Positions 16,312-25,832 of a DNA stretch of 64,000 nucleotides are shown here, in pieces. The stretch is from positions 248,001 to 312,000 of the forward strand of contig CAWBOJ010000005.1 in assembly GCA_963790405.1 (NCBI GenBank), read 5' to 3'. The notes beneath the pieces are model-generated. The model had not been told where the DNA came from. It saw only the letters and a program-made list of their open reading frames with translations, and made no database searches. The stretch is from JBGSMX01 sp963790405 (GTDB taxonomy: Bacteria; Actinomycetota; Coriobacteriia; Anaerosomatales; JAGXFU01). A program made the translations under genes and the position numbers. Position 1 is the stretch's first letter, and the number at the start of each line of letters is the position of its first letter.

Positions 16312-18006
16312 ATGCTATCTGATATCGATATCGCCCATAGGGCGTCGCTTGGACCTGTCTCGGAGATCGCCGAGAAGACTCGGCTTCCTTCCCGAGGAGG
16401 TCGAGTCCTATGGTCACTACAAGGCCAAGATTTCCTTGGACGTTCTTGCTCGGCTCAAGGATGTCTCGAACGGACGATATGTCCTTGTCACAGCGGTGAC
16501 ACCGACGCCGCTCGGAGAAGGAAAGACGCTCACGACGGTCGGCCTGGGTCAGGCGCTCGCACGACTGGGACACCGCGCCGCGACCTGCATCCGGCAGCCT
16601 TCCTTGGGTCCGGTGTTCGGGATAAAGGGTGGTGCTGCGGGCGGTGGATACTCGCAGGTCGTTCCCATGGAAGACCTCAACCTGCACCTCACCGGTGACG
16701 CACACGCCATCTCTGCCGCGCACAATCTGTGTGCGGCCTTCGTGGACAACACGCTGTATCACGGCACGTACGAGATCTGACCCACACTCGGTGACGTGGC
16801 GCCGCGTCGTCGACATCTCCGATCGGGCGCTGCGGCAGGCAGTGGTGGGTCTCGGAGGGCGCACCAACGGCATCCCACGCGAGAGCGGATGGGACATCAC
16901 CTCGGCGAGCGAGCTCATGGCGATACTCGCGTTGGCCGAGGACCTGCACGATCTTCGTCACCGTATCGGTCGCGTGGTCGTTGGTACCACGCGGGACGGG
17001 CGACCCGTCACCGCCGAGGATCTCAAGGTGGCGGGTTCGATGACGGTACTCATGCGAGACGCCATCAAGCCCAACCTGATGCAGAACCTTGAGGGCGGTC
17101 CGGTGTTCGTGCACGCGGGACCCTTCGCGAACATCGCACACGGCAACAACTCGGTTGTCGCTGATCGGGTGGCTCTCAAGGTTGCCGACTACGTGGTGAC
17201 TGAAGCCGGCTTCGGTGCGGACATGGGTGCCGAGAAGTTCGTGAACATCAAGTGTCGTTCTTCGAAACTGGTTCCCGACTGTGCCGTTCTGGTATGCACC
17301 GTACGCGCGCTCAAGATGCATTCGGGTCGATACAGTGTCAAGCCGGGATCGCCGCTTGATCCCGGCCTTCAGGATCGAGAACGTGGACGCGGTCGAGGCT
17401 GGCTTGCCGAACCTGATCAAGCAGATCGAGAATGTGCGCGCCTTCGGCATGCCGGTAGTCGTCGCAATCAACCGTTTTCCTGAAGACACGGACTCGGAGT
17501 ACGAGGTCATCATGCGAGCCGCCTTGGAAGCGGGTGCGGCGAGCGCCGTAGTGCATTCGTCTGCATGCCGACGGAGGCGCAGGTGGAACGCACTGGCCGA
17601 AGCCGTTGTTGCTGCCTGCAACGGTACCGAGGCGATCAAGTTCACCTACTCCTCGGATGAGCCACTGGCCGACAAGATCACCGCCGTAGCGAAGAAGGTG
17701 TACGGCGCCGATGGAGTCGAGTTCGATCTCACTGCACACCGATCGCTGGAGATGCTCGGCCGGATGGGCTACGGACACTTGCCGGTTTGCATGGCCAAGA
17801 CGCACTTGTCGCTCTCTCACGATCCCGAACTCAAGGGACGACCGAGCGGGTGGATACTGCCCGTTCGCGACGTGCGGCTCTCGGCCGGAGCGGGCTTCGT
17901 CTATGCGCTGTGCGGTGACATCATGACAATGCCCGGTCTGCCCTCAAAGCCGGCGGGCGAGAACATCGACATCGACACCGAGGGAAATGTCAGGGGGCTG
18001 TTCTAG
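16312..18006 (+). CDS. fhs: Formate-tetrahydrofolate ligase (frameshifted as read)
   Basis: Fhs makes 10-formyl-THF from formate, THF and ATP, the entry step of the methyl branch of the Wood-Ljungdahl pathway and of C1 metabolism. The start is MLSDIDIAHRASLGPVSEIAEK. Landmarks follow: TPLGEGKTLTTVGLGQAL (P-loop), GIKGGAAGGGYSQVVPMEDLNLH, VVDISDRALRQAVVGLGG, GADMGAEKF and PVVVAINRF. The frame changes about five times: extra A at 16378, extra T at 16778, an extra base near 17361-17371, one near 17570, and a compensating loss near 17588. Corrected, it gives a normal protein of about 560 residues. folD follows after three bases. Confidence 0.88.
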
Positions 18007-18009
18007 GCT

Positions 18010-18849
18010 ATGGCGACGATCATCGACGGCAAGCAACTGGCGGCTGATATTCGCGTTGACGTACGAGCAGAGGTCGAACGCATGAAGGCCGACGGAGTCG
18101 TCCCTGGTCTCGCCGTCGTTCTTGTCGGAGACGACCCGGCCTCACATTCGTACGTGCGAATGAAGGAACAGGACTGTGCAGAGGTAGGGATTCGGAGCTT
18201 CGACCATCGCTTGCCGGTCGAGACGACGCAGGAAGAGTTGAACGCGCTCATCGATGAGTGCAACGCCGATCCAGAGGTTCACGGAATCCTCGTGCAGCTC
18301 CCGCTGCCAGGGCATCTCGATGAGGAAGAGGCGCTTGCGCGCATAAGCGCCCAGAAGGATGTCGACGGACTGCACCCTGCGAATCTTGGGTGCCTTGTCC
18401 GAGGCATTCCCGCACCTCGCGCGTGCACGCCCTGGGGCGTGATGAAGATGCTCGAGCGCTACGGGATCGATCCCACGGGCAAACGGGCCGTGGTTGTGGG
18501 CCGCTCCGCTATCGTGGGCAAGCCAATGGCGCTGATGCTGCTTGAGGCTAATGCGACTGTGACGATGTGCCATTCGCGCACGGCTGACCTTCCCGCGGTG
18601 TGTCGCGAGGCCGACATCCTGGTGGCTGCGATCGGGCGGCCAAAGATGATTGACGCCGAGTACGTCAAACCGGGAGCGGTTGTCATCGACGTTGGTATCA
18701 GTCGCACTGAAGCTGGCCTGGTAGGTGACGTCGACTACGATGCTGTCGAACCCATTGCCTCCGCCATCACGCCGGTGCCCGGCGGGGTAGGACCCATGAC
18801 ACGTGCGATGCTGCTCGTGAACACGGTGGCTGCGGCTTCGCACGTCTAG
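18010..18849 (+). CDS. folD: Methylenetetrahydrofolate dehydrogenase / cyclohydrolase FolD
   Basis: The bifunctional enzyme interconverting 5,10-methylene-THF, methenyl-THF and 10-formyl-THF, the steps directly after Fhs. Seen: SYVRMKEQDCAEVGI with the catalytic Tyr/Lys region (Y..K), VQLPLPGHLDE, KDVDGLHPANLG, Rossmann GRSAIVGKPMALMLL and the TPVPGGVGPMTRAMLLVNT end. 279 residues, intact. It forms a two-gene C1 unit with fhs. Confidence 0.96.
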   Translation: MATIIDGKQLAADIRVDVRAEVERMKADGVVPGLAVVLVGDDPASHSYVRMKEQDCAEVGIRSFDHRLPVETTQEELNALIDECNADPEVHGILVQLPLPGHLDEEEALARISAQKDVDGLHPANLGCLVRGIPAPRACTPWGVMKMLERYGIDPTGKRAVVVGRSAIVGKPMALMLLEANATVTMCHSRTADLPAVCREADILVAAIGRPKMIDAEYVKPGAVVIDVGISRTEAGLVGDVDYDAVEPIASAITPVPGGVGPMTRAMLLVNTVAAASHV

Positions 18850-18949
18850 TTGCAGGCGACCCCGACGTAGGCGAGACCATCCAGGCATGTCTGCTGGCAC
18901 GAAATTCGTTTCGCTGCCAGCGAAACCAACGACAACGGAAGGTGCTCGC

Positions 18950-19966
18950 ATGACGGCTCCTCGGCGTTCATCAACGCGAGCCATCAGGTGGATCGTGCAG
19001 CTCGCAATGGTCACGCTCGTCGGGTATGTGGGGTTGCGCCATCAAATTGTGGGTGGGGCCGGGGGTGCGGCTCCGTTGGATTCGTTCTGTCCCTTTGGTG
19101 CGATAGAGACGCTCCCATCTCTGCTCGGCGGGACCGGGTTCATCGCGAAAGTGGGCACATCGAATCTTGTGCTGCTCGGAGCTCTAGGGATTGTCACTCT
19201 CGGTCTCGGCGCGTCCTTCTGCGGTTGGCTGTGTCCCTTTGGGGCGATCCAGGATGTCCTGTCTCTGCTTCGGCGTGCGCTGTTCGGGCGCAGCATTCTG
19301 ATACCGGATAGGATCCACCGGGTGCTGAAGCAGCTGCGCTGGGTGGTCCTGGCACTTGTGGTGTGGATGAGCTGGCGCGTACTGGGCCTGTGGTTCGCCG
19401 ACTACGATCCGTTCCGTGCGCTCTTCCATTTCAAGTTCGAGTCGTGGGTGGCCGTGGCTCTTGTTGGGCTGACGGTCGTCGGCGGTCTGCTTGTGGAGCG
19501 TTTCTGGTGTTTGTACCTGTGTCCGCTCGGAGCTGTAGTGGGCGCACTCGGGATGAGTTCGATGACGAAGGTACGTCGTAGCGAGGCTCAGTGCACTGAG
19601 TGCTCGTTGTGCTCGCGTGCATGCCCATCGCGAATCGATGTCCAGAGGCGCGAGTCGGTGCGAGATCAGCACTGCACCATGTGCGGAGAGTGTGTGGATG
19701 CGTGTCCCCACCCGGGAGCGCTCACGTTGTCTACCGGCGTCGGTGCCGAGTCCCTACGGCCCGTGTCGATCGGCATTGCAACGGTGGTGCTGTTCGCTGC
19801 ATTGGTCGGTACGGCGTTTGCGATGGGGTGGTGGCAGACTGGTGCGGGATGTGCGGGCTGCAGCGTTCAGTCTTCCCCGCAGACGTTGGTCGGGTACAAT
19901 GTCGTGACTTCCGATGAGAGAATATTCAGTGTTCCGGCGACACAGGACAAGGCGGTTTTCCCATGA
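18950..19966 (+). CDS. NapH/NosR-like membrane polyferredoxin
   Basis: A 338-residue membrane iron-sulfur protein. The transmembrane core has the NapH/NosR/CcoG-type SFCGWLCPFGAIQ motif at about residue 90, FCPFGAIE before it and CLYLCPLGAV after it. Two [4Fe-4S] ferredoxin motifs follow at about 214-254 (CTECSLCSRACP and CTMCGECVDACP). A last transmembrane helix leads to an unusual CAGC motif near residue 301. It probably passes electrons between quinols and an extracytoplasmic partner; the true partner is unknown. I chose ATG 18950 (GGAAGG upstream) over ATG 18887, which lacks a ribosome site. Confidence 0.8.
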   Translation: MTAPRRSSTRAIRWIVQLAMVTLVGYVGLRHQIVGGAGGAAPLDSFCPFGAIETLPSLLGGTGFIAKVGTSNLVLLGALGIVTLGLGASFCGWLCPFGAIQDVLSLLRRALFGRSILIPDRIHRVLKQLRWVVLALVVWMSWRVLGLWFADYDPFRALFHFKFESWVAVALVGLTVVGGLLVERFWCLYLCPLGAVVGALGMSSMTKVRRSEAQCTECSLCSRACPSRIDVQRRESVRDQHCTMCGECVDACPHPGALTLSTGVGAESLRPVSIGIATVVLFAALVGTAFAMGWWQTGAGCAGCSVQSSPQTLVGYNVVTSDERIFSVPATQDKAVFP

Positions 19967-20724
19967 TGCGTTCGCGTTCGGTGAAGATGGCGATCATCGT
20001 GGCCTTTGCGGTCGCGTTGGTGCTTCCGATGGCAAGTCCTGCGCTCGCGCAGACCTCATCGGATGTGTTCGCCGACACGGTCATACAGATCCAGATCTGG
20101 CCCGAGGCGGAGCCTGATTCGACGATCATCATTGTTGGAGCTGTCATTCCGACCGACACGCCGCTGCCTGTTACCGTCGAGTTTCCCGTGCCGGCTGATG
20201 CCGAAGTGCTGTGGGCTGGCGAGGTTGCGGGAGATGCCGTCGAAAACGATATCCAGCGAACTCCCGAGATCGTTGAGGTCGAAGGTGGCCGGGTGGTGCG
20301 TTTCGAGGTGGAGACGTATCGCACGGTGCAGTACGAAGCGTTTCTCACGCCTCCTGCTCTCGATGGAGATCGAATCTCTCAGACCGTTGACTGGGTGCAG
20401 ACGGTCCCTTCCGCCGAGGTCTCAATCGCGTGGCGGATTCCTGCGAACACGACCGACGTTGAGCTCGATCCTGAGGCTCCGGCTGCCCCTGCGGTCAACG
20501 AGTTGGGCGAGAAGCTCTACACGCTGAGGTCTGTGGCGTTGGAGCCGGGTGCGTCAGCCTCGTTTGCGGCGTCCTACGCGTACATTGGAGCCGAAGATAC
20601 GAGCAGCGGCGGCATCGGTATTCTGCCGATCATCATCGGCTTGCTCGTGGTGGCGGTTATCGTGCTGATTGTTGTACTGGTTCGGCAGATGCCCCCTGCA
20701 ACACATGATGAGGTCGAAGACTAG
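19963..20724 (+). CDS. Secreted, C-terminally membrane-anchored protein, partner of the polyferredoxin
   Basis: A 253-residue protein with a signal peptide (about 1-30, cleaved near ALAQ), an extracytoplasmic beta-rich region of about 180 residues, and a C-terminal transmembrane helix (about 218-242) with a short cytoplasmic tail. The start overlaps the polyferredoxin stop (ATGATG), implying coupled translation and a shared job. No domain is recognised and there are no cysteines for cofactor binding in the mature region, so it may be a structural or docking subunit. Confidence 0.75.
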   Translation: MMRSRSVKMAIIVAFAVALVLPMASPALAQTSSDVFADTVIQIQIWPEAEPDSTIIIVGAVIPTDTPLPVTVEFPVPADAEVLWAGEVAGDAVENDIQRTPEIVEVEGGRVVRFEVETYRTVQYEAFLTPPALDGDRISQTVDWVQTVPSAEVSIAWRIPANTTDVELDPEAPAAPAVNELGEKLYTLRSVALEPGASASFAASYAYIGAEDTSSGGIGILPIIIGLLVVAVIVLIVVLVRQMPPATHDEVED

Positions 20725-20753
20725 GGCGGTCTCGAGGATAGAGGGTTGAGTGG

Positions 20754-21356
20754 ATGAGGGTCTTGCTCCATGCCTGCTGTGGACCGTGTTTGCTCGAGCC
20801 CTACGACGCTCTCGCTTCTGAGCACCAGGTCGATGTCGTCTATGCGAACCCGAATATTCATCCCATAGGGGAGTATGAGCGGCGTCGTGACACGCTCATC
20901 GCCTATGCGGAAGAACGCGGGATCAATGTCATTGAGCTTGGCTATGATCCCAGGAGTTGGATGCGTGCTGTGGCGGGGCTCGAGGATGATCCTCACCGCA
21001 GATGTGCTGCCTGCTTCGAGCTGCGGCTGGGTATGGCTGCCGAGCACGCGAGCCTGCACGGGTACGATGCTATCGCCACGACGCTCACCGTGAGCCCGTA
21101 TCAAGATGCCGCAGCTATTCGAGATGCAGGTACCCGTGCTGCGAGTGCTCAAGGCGTGCGCTACCTCGACACGGACTTCCGCAATCGGTATGCCGAGGCA
21201 ACCACGCGCTCACGCGAGCTTGGCATGTACCGCCAGAACTACTGTGGCTGCTTGCTCTCGGATATCGAAGCGAGAGACGATCGGGCGGCGCGCAAGGTGG
21301 AGCGGAAAGCTGAGCGCGAGGCTGCTCGCGTTGGGCGGACGGTCTCGCGAAAGTAG
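20754..21356 (+). CDS. queH: Epoxyqueuosine reductase QueH
   Basis: QueH performs the last step of queuosine synthesis, reducing epoxyqueuosine in tRNA. It is the non-cobalamin alternative to QueG. The DUF208 signature is clear: LLHACCGPCLLEPYDAL at the N-terminus, YANPNIHPIGEYERRRD, RCAACFELRLG, TTLTVSPYQD and the YCGCLLS cysteines near the end (iron-sulfur ligands in the family). 200 residues. The next gene is queA, and tgt lies 3 kb on, so the three together complete the late pathway. Confidence 0.93.
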   Translation: MRVLLHACCGPCLLEPYDALASEHQVDVVYANPNIHPIGEYERRRDTLIAYAEERGINVIELGYDPRSWMRAVAGLEDDPHRRCAACFELRLGMAAEHASLHGYDAIATTLTVSPYQDAAAIRDAGTRAASAQGVRYLDTDFRNRYAEATTRSRELGMYRQNYCGCLLSDIEARDDRAARKVERKAEREAARVGRTVSRK

Positions 21357-21442
21357 ATAGTGTGGAGGCATGCGGTGGGCTTCCTGCCGAGACGGCCAGC
21401 GTTCTCGGCCAAAGTGATCGTGTCAGACTAGAGTGGGGGACA

Positions 21443-22486
21443 GTGTCAGTGCGAACGAGAGACTTCGATTACGACCTGCCAAGTGGAATGATCGCGCAGC
21501 ACCCCGTGGAGCCCCGGGATTCCAGCCGGCTGCTTGTGTTGGATCGTCGGAGCGGGCAGATGGATCACCGGGTGTTTTCTGATCTCCCGGACTACCTCCG
21601 CGACGACGACGTGCTCGTTGTGAACGAGACGCGTGTGCTTCCGGCGCGATTGAAGGGCGCCAAGGACGAGACGGGCGGCGCCGTCGAGGTGCTGCTGCTC
21701 CGAGAGAGCTACGAAGACACATGGGAATGCCTGGTGAGACCTGGGCGACGCCTGAAGCCCGGCGCCCGAATCGTGTTTGGTGACGGCGAGCTGACTGGCC
21801 TCGTCGTCGACATCCTCGAAGAGTCCGGCGGTCGCCTTGTCCGCTTCGCACTTCACAGCGGCGGGACGTTTCTCGACATGGTGCATCGGCTCGGCGAGGT
21901 GCCGTTGCCCCCGTACATCACGCAGCGTCTGGAGGATCCGGAGCGTTATCAGACGATGTTTGCGCGTGACGAGCGTTCTGCCGCAGCGCCCACGGCAGGA
22001 CTGCACTTCACGCCGGAGTTGCTCGAGCGTATCGAGTCGTCCGGCACACGCATCGCGCGCGTCGAACTCGACGTAGGCATCGACACGTTTCGGTCGGTGG
22101 CCGAGGAGGAGCCCACGAAACACGTGATGCACAGCGAGCACTTCCGGGTGAGCGCGATGGCTGCGGACCTTGTCAACGAGGCGAAACAACGGGGAGGCCG
22201 AGTCATCGCGGTCGGAACCACCTCGGTTCGCGCACTCGAGAGTGCGTTTGACCCCGAGTCGGGAATGGTTGCCGCCCAGGAAAGGGCAACAGATCTCTAC
22301 ATCCTGCCGGGGTTCCGGTTCAATGTCGTCGATGCCATGGTGACCAACTTCCATACACCGAGGTCCACGCTGCTGATGATGGTCAGCGCGTTCGCCGGTC
22401 GAGAACTGGTGCTTCGCGCCTACTCGACCGCGATGGAAGAGCGCTACCGGTTTCTGTCCTTCGGCGATGCGATGCTTATCGTGTGA
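21443..22486 (+). CDS. queA: tRNA preQ1(34) S-adenosylmethionine ribosyltransferase-isomerase QueA
   Basis: QueA transfers and isomerises ribose from SAM onto preQ1 in tRNA, giving epoxyqueuosine, the substrate of QueH. Family motifs: YDLPSGMIAQHPVEPRDSSRLLVL, VVNETRVLPARL, PLPPYI, SAAAPTAGLHFTPELL and HTPRSTLLMMVSAFAG. I chose GTG 21443 (GGGGGAC upstream, VSVRTRDFDYDLP start) over an upstream codon that adds unrelated residues. 347 residues, intact. It converges on the anti-sigma gene 13 bases later. Confidence 0.95.
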   Translation: MSVRTRDFDYDLPSGMIAQHPVEPRDSSRLLVLDRRSGQMDHRVFSDLPDYLRDDDVLVVNETRVLPARLKGAKDETGGAVEVLLLRESYEDTWECLVRPGRRLKPGARIVFGDGELTGLVVDILEESGGRLVRFALHSGGTFLDMVHRLGEVPLPPYITQRLEDPERYQTMFARDERSAAAPTAGLHFTPELLERIESSGTRIARVELDVGIDTFRSVAEEEPTKHVMHSEHFRVSAMAADLVNEAKQRGGRVIAVGTTSVRALESAFDPESGMVAAQERATDLYILPGFRFNVVDAMVTNFHTPRSTLLMMVSAFAGRELVLRAYSTAMEERYRFLSFGDAMLIV

Positions 22487-22499
22487 TTCGCCCGGCGAC

Positions 22500-23561
22500 T
22501 CAGTCCTGCTGCTCCCACCATGTCCACTCGGGACTGCCTGCGGCAGGGTCGTCTGCTGGTGAGTTGGGCGCCACCGCGAATCCGTCTTGGGCATTCCGAC
22601 CCGTTCGAGTGTAGATCGACACGCCGCCGCTCTGTCCTGCGATCTTGAACACAGGGCTTCCGTCCAGCTCCGATGGCTTGGGAATGCCGCTTGGCATGGT
22701 CGGCCACTCGCCGAAGGCATCAACGGAATCCGAGCGCATCACGTAGACTGCGTCTTCGAATCCTCGCGTGACAGGTACGAACGCGTAGATCCCGTTTCCC
22801 TCGATGTAGATGCGATCTTGTTCATCCGATCCGTACGCTGTCCGCTGTTGCGGCGTGCCACCCGTGTCCAGCGCGGTGCGTAGCGTGCCGAGACGAGTGA
22901 GATCAGCGGTGTCTTCATCTACTATGCCGCTGAAGCGATACACCGTGTCGTCGAACACGATGTACCCTGGTGCCCGGGATGCGGTCTCTGTCTGTTGTAC
23001 GTCGCCCGTTTCGGGTGCTTGCGCTGTGAGGGCATCGTTCTGGTTCTCGGAGTAGAGAGTCGTCGCGTCTTTGGCGGAGTCGGCGCTTCTTGGCTCGTTG
23101 ATCGTGCGGAGTCCCTGGGCTGTGACGATCATGGCTACGAGCAAGATTGCAGCAACACTGGCTGCCCAGACGGCGTAGGACATCGTTGAACGGCGAGGTG
23201 GGGTAGCAGCAGCGGCTTCGATCACACGGCTGTTGGAGGCGATGGTGTCTGCTGATCCGGCGCGAGCGGACGCATCGTCTGCCGGTGATCCTGCAGCGGG
23301 TTCGGCGGCGGCGCGCGCTTCCGCGATGCGCCGATCGGCTTCGATGAGCGCAGCACCTTCGGCGATAGTTCGAGCGACAGCATTTTCGGGGGCGTTCGGT
23401 ATCGGCATGGCTTGCAGTTGTGCGAGCGTTCGCACGTAGGCAGTGCATTCGGCGCACTCTGCACAATGGTGCTTTGCCCACCCGGCCTCGTCGGCGGTCA
23501 CCGCATCTCCGTCGAGGGCGCGCGAAATGGCTTCCTGGGCTCGCAGGCACTCCTCCCTCAT
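22500..23561 (-). CDS. Membrane anti-sigma factor with zinc-finger (ZAS) domain
   Basis: A 353-residue protein. The N-terminal putative zinc-finger has the H-x3-C-x2-C motif (His32, Cys36, Cys39) of group 1 anti-sigma factors. One transmembrane helix spans about 128-150. The extracytoplasmic C-terminal domain (about 200 residues) would sense the signal and is not recognised. The start overlaps the sigma-factor stop by four bases, the standard arrangement. It should bind and hold the ECF sigma factor encoded just before it. Confidence 0.85.
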   Translation of the reverse strand: MREECLRAQEAISRALDGDAVTADEAGWAKHHCAECAECTAYVRTLAQLQAMPIPNAPENAVARTIAEGAALIEADRRIAEARAAAEPAAGSPADDASARAGSADTIASNSRVIEAAAATPPRRSTMSYAVWAASVAAILLVAMIVTAQGLRTINEPRSADSAKDATTLYSENQNDALTAQAPETGDVQQTETASRAPGYIVFDDTVYRFSGIVDEDTADLTRLGTLRTALDTGGTPQQRTAYGSDEQDRIYIEGNGIYAFVPVTRGFEDAVYVMRSDSVDAFGEWPTMPSGIPKPSELDGSPVFKIAGQSGGVSIYTRTGRNAQDGFAVAPNSPADDPAAGSPEWTWWEQQD

Positions 23562-24115
23562 GCCGGTTCACCCCCTGACTCTTCGAGCAGGCCGACCAGC
23601 ATTCGTCGAGCGCGGAATACGCGTGATTTGACTGTTCCGACAGGCACGTCGAGCGCTTGTGCCGCCTCTGCATAGGACAGGTCGAACAGCGTCACCGCTC
23701 CGAGAGCCTCTCGATCTTCGGGCTGTAAGGCTCGCATCGCCTGCTCGACCGCGGTCATGTCGATGATCTGTTGTGCATGGTCGGGAGTCGTGCGTGCGCC
23801 CGCGAGGTCAACCGGGTCGACAGGTATCGGACGTTTGGCACCTCGACGGAACATGTCGAGACACACGTTGCGTGTGACACGGAAGAGCCATGTCGTGAAC
23901 GCAGCGCGACCGTCATACGTGTCGATCGAGCGGTACACCTTGATGAAGACCTCCTGAACGACATCCTCGGCACTCTGAGGTTCGCCGAAGAACCGCAGAG
24001 CGTGAGCGTAGACCTTGTCCGCATGCGTACGAACGAGTGATTCGAACGCCTCAGCGTCGCCGCCGCGCAAGGCGTCGACGATCGCGCGATCGTCAGGTCT
24101 GTTCTCGGCAGACAT
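23558..24115 (-). CDS. ECF RNA polymerase sigma factor (SigE/RpoE type)
   Basis: A 185-residue group IV sigma factor. Region 2 includes VYAHALRFFGEPQSAEDVVQEVFIKVYRS and the TTWLFRVTRNVCLDMFR segment. Region 4 includes LQPEDREALGAVTLFDLSYAEAAQALDV, then PVGTVKSRVFRARRML (helix-turn-helix). It directs transcription in response to an envelope signal relayed by the overlapping anti-sigma gene. AAGGAAG precedes the ATG, and an ECF-type promoter lies 17-41 bases upstream, suggesting autoregulation. Confidence 0.93.
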   Translation of the reverse strand: MSAENRPDDRAIVDALRGGDAEAFESLVRTHADKVYAHALRFFGEPQSAEDVVQEVFIKVYRSIDTYDGRAAFTTWLFRVTRNVCLDMFRRGAKRPIPVDPVDLAGARTTPDHAQQIIDMTAVEQAMRALQPEDREALGAVTLFDLSYAEAAQALDVPVGTVKSRVFRARRMLVGLLEESGGEPA

Positions 24116-24131
24116 CCGCTTCCTTGGGTAT

Positions 24132-24156
24132 GACGTGGCCAGGGCGCGTTCGGTTC
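24132..24156 (-). promoter_or_regulatory. ECF-type autoregulatory promoter
   Basis: Reading leftward, GAACC (complement of 24152-24156), 16 bases, then CGTC (complement of 24132-24135), about 16 bases before the sigma-factor ATG. GAAC-N16-CGTC is the typical ECF sigma promoter form, and ECF operons usually carry it in front of themselves. Confidence 0.6.
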
Positions 24157-24205
24157 TTCATCAGCAAGGATATCGCAGCGGAGGGGTGCTGGTAGAATCC
24201 CAGGA

Positions 24206-25327
24206 ATGCGAAACATCAATCTCACGGTCGAGGCGACCGACAGTAGCACCAGTGCGCGGGCCACGACTTTCCACACAACACACGGGCCAGTGAGGACGCC
24301 GCTGTTCATGCCGGTGGGTACGCGCGGGACGGTGAAGGGCGTCACCACACCGCAGCTCGGGGACATTGGCGCACAAGTGCTGCTCGCCAACACGTACCAT
24401 TTGTTCTTGCGCCCCGGTTCGGACGTCGTACGCGATGCCGGCGGGCTTCACTCGTTCATGAACTGGGATGGCGCCATTCTCACCGACTCGGGCGGATTCC
24501 AGATATTCTCTCTGCGTGACACGCTGAGACTCACCGATGATGGCGTGCGGTTCCAATCGATTGTTGACGGTGCCTATCACCATTGGTCGCCCGAAGAGAA
24601 CATGCGTATTCAACAGGAGCTGGGCGCGGATATCGCGATGGTGCTCGATGTCTGCCCCCCGTATCCTGCCGAGGAGTCGAAGGTCGCCGAGGCAGTCCAA
24701 CGCAGCGCGCACTGGGCTGCTAGATGCCGAGAAGCGCACGGTCGCGAGGACCAGGCCCTATTCGGGATCGTGCAGGGCGGAGTCTACCCAGAGCTGCGGA
24801 TGGAGAGTGTGGAGCGAACGGTCGAGATTGGCTTCCAAGGTTACGGAATCGGTGGCTACTCGGTGGGCGAGCCTCATGACCTGATGCTTGAATCGCTGGC
24901 GCCGGTCTGCGAGGCCTTGCCGAGGAACGCGCCTCGCTATCTCATGGGGGTTGGCAACCCGACGACGCTGCTTGAAGCGGTTGCCCTTGGAGTCGACATG
25001 TTTGACTGCGTGCTGCCCACGCGCACGGCCCGAATGGGCACCGCCTTTTCGTCCGAGGGGCGCATGAACCTGAAGAATGCCTGCTATGCACGCGACTTCG
25101 GACCGCTCGATCCTCGGTGTACGTGCCCGACCTGCACGGGCTATAGTCGCGCCTACATACGGCACCTTGTGGTCATGAAGGAGATGCTCGGTGCGATTCT
25201 ACTATCGGTGCACAATCTGCATTTCCTGATTGACCTGATGGCCCAGGCGCGCGAGGCCGTGCTTGCCGGGGCGTACGGTCCGTTTCTCGATCAGTGGCGC
25301 GCGGGGCCCGGGGTTGATGATTTCTAG
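24206..25327 (+). CDS. tgt: tRNA-guanine transglycosylase Tgt
   Basis: Tgt swaps guanine-34 for preQ1 in tRNAs with GUN anticodons, the entry of the queuosine pathway into tRNA. Seen: TPLFMPVGTRGTVKG, the catalytic Asp in LTDSGGFQIFSL, GIVQGGVYPELR, YLMGVGNP, the nucleophile Asp in DMFDCVLPTRTAR, and the zinc site CTCPTC followed by a downstream His. 373 residues, intact. It is divergent from the ECF sigma gene and followed by yajC, a widely conserved order (tgt-yajC-secDF). Confidence 0.97.
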   Translation: MRNINLTVEATDSSTSARATTFHTTHGPVRTPLFMPVGTRGTVKGVTTPQLGDIGAQVLLANTYHLFLRPGSDVVRDAGGLHSFMNWDGAILTDSGGFQIFSLRDTLRLTDDGVRFQSIVDGAYHHWSPEENMRIQQELGADIAMVLDVCPPYPAEESKVAEAVQRSAHWAARCREAHGREDQALFGIVQGGVYPELRMESVERTVEIGFQGYGIGGYSVGEPHDLMLESLAPVCEALPRNAPRYLMGVGNPTTLLEAVALGVDMFDCVLPTRTARMGTAFSSEGRMNLKNACYARDFGPLDPRCTCPTCTGYSRAYIRHLVVMKEMLGAILLSVHNLHFLIDLMAQAREAVLAGAYGPFLDQWRAGPGVDDF

Positions 25328-25429
25328 CGTATTCGCGTGCATCGTTCAGTGTATTATGGGTGTTTGTGGTCTCGGCCAGGTGTGAGCATGCCGACCACGG
25401 TATCCCGAGAGTGGCGAAGGACGTGACCA

Positions 25430-25702
25430 ATGGACTACACAGGTTTGATCATCTTCGGTGGATTCATCGCCTTCATGTATATGTTCATCATTCGACCGCA
25501 GCAGAAGCGGCAGAAGGAGATAACGGCTCTGATGGAGTCGCTCGCACCGGGTGATGACGTAGCGACGATCGGCGGCATTCACGGGCGTATTGTGAGTCTC
25601 GATGAGGAGACCGTCTTGCTGAAGGTCGCGGACGGCACCGAAGTCGTCTTCGACAGGTCGTCGGTGGGACGTCGCATGGATGACACTGCGTCTGACGCGT
25701 AG
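25430..25702 (+). CDS. yajC: Preprotein translocase subunit YajC
   Basis: A 90-residue membrane protein: one N-terminal helix (LIIFGGFIAFMYMFIIRP) followed by QQKRQKEITALMESLAPGD and a small beta domain, the standard YajC layout. YajC associates with SecDF at the translocon. It sits between tgt and secD as in most bacteria. Confidence 0.95.
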   Translation: MDYTGLIIFGGFIAFMYMFIIRPQQKRQKEITALMESLAPGDDVATIGGIHGRIVSLDEETVLLKVADGTEVVFDRSSVGRRMDDTASDA

Positions 25703-25832
25703 TTGCAGTACGGCTTGCGTACGCGCTAGGGTGCGTCGTGACTTTTCATGTGTCGTGACGCGTAGGTGACCGCCATTTGAGGCGGATTGGTTCAGGCAAG
25801 CAAGAGCAAGTAGACCGGAAGGCGAACGAGGA

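Noticed and set aside
16312..18006. Programmed ribosomal frameshifting or true pseudogene in fhs
   Set aside because: Five changes within 1.2 kb, at sites without slippery heptamers and with perfectly kept protein similarity, fit neither recoding nor old decay; sequence error is simpler.
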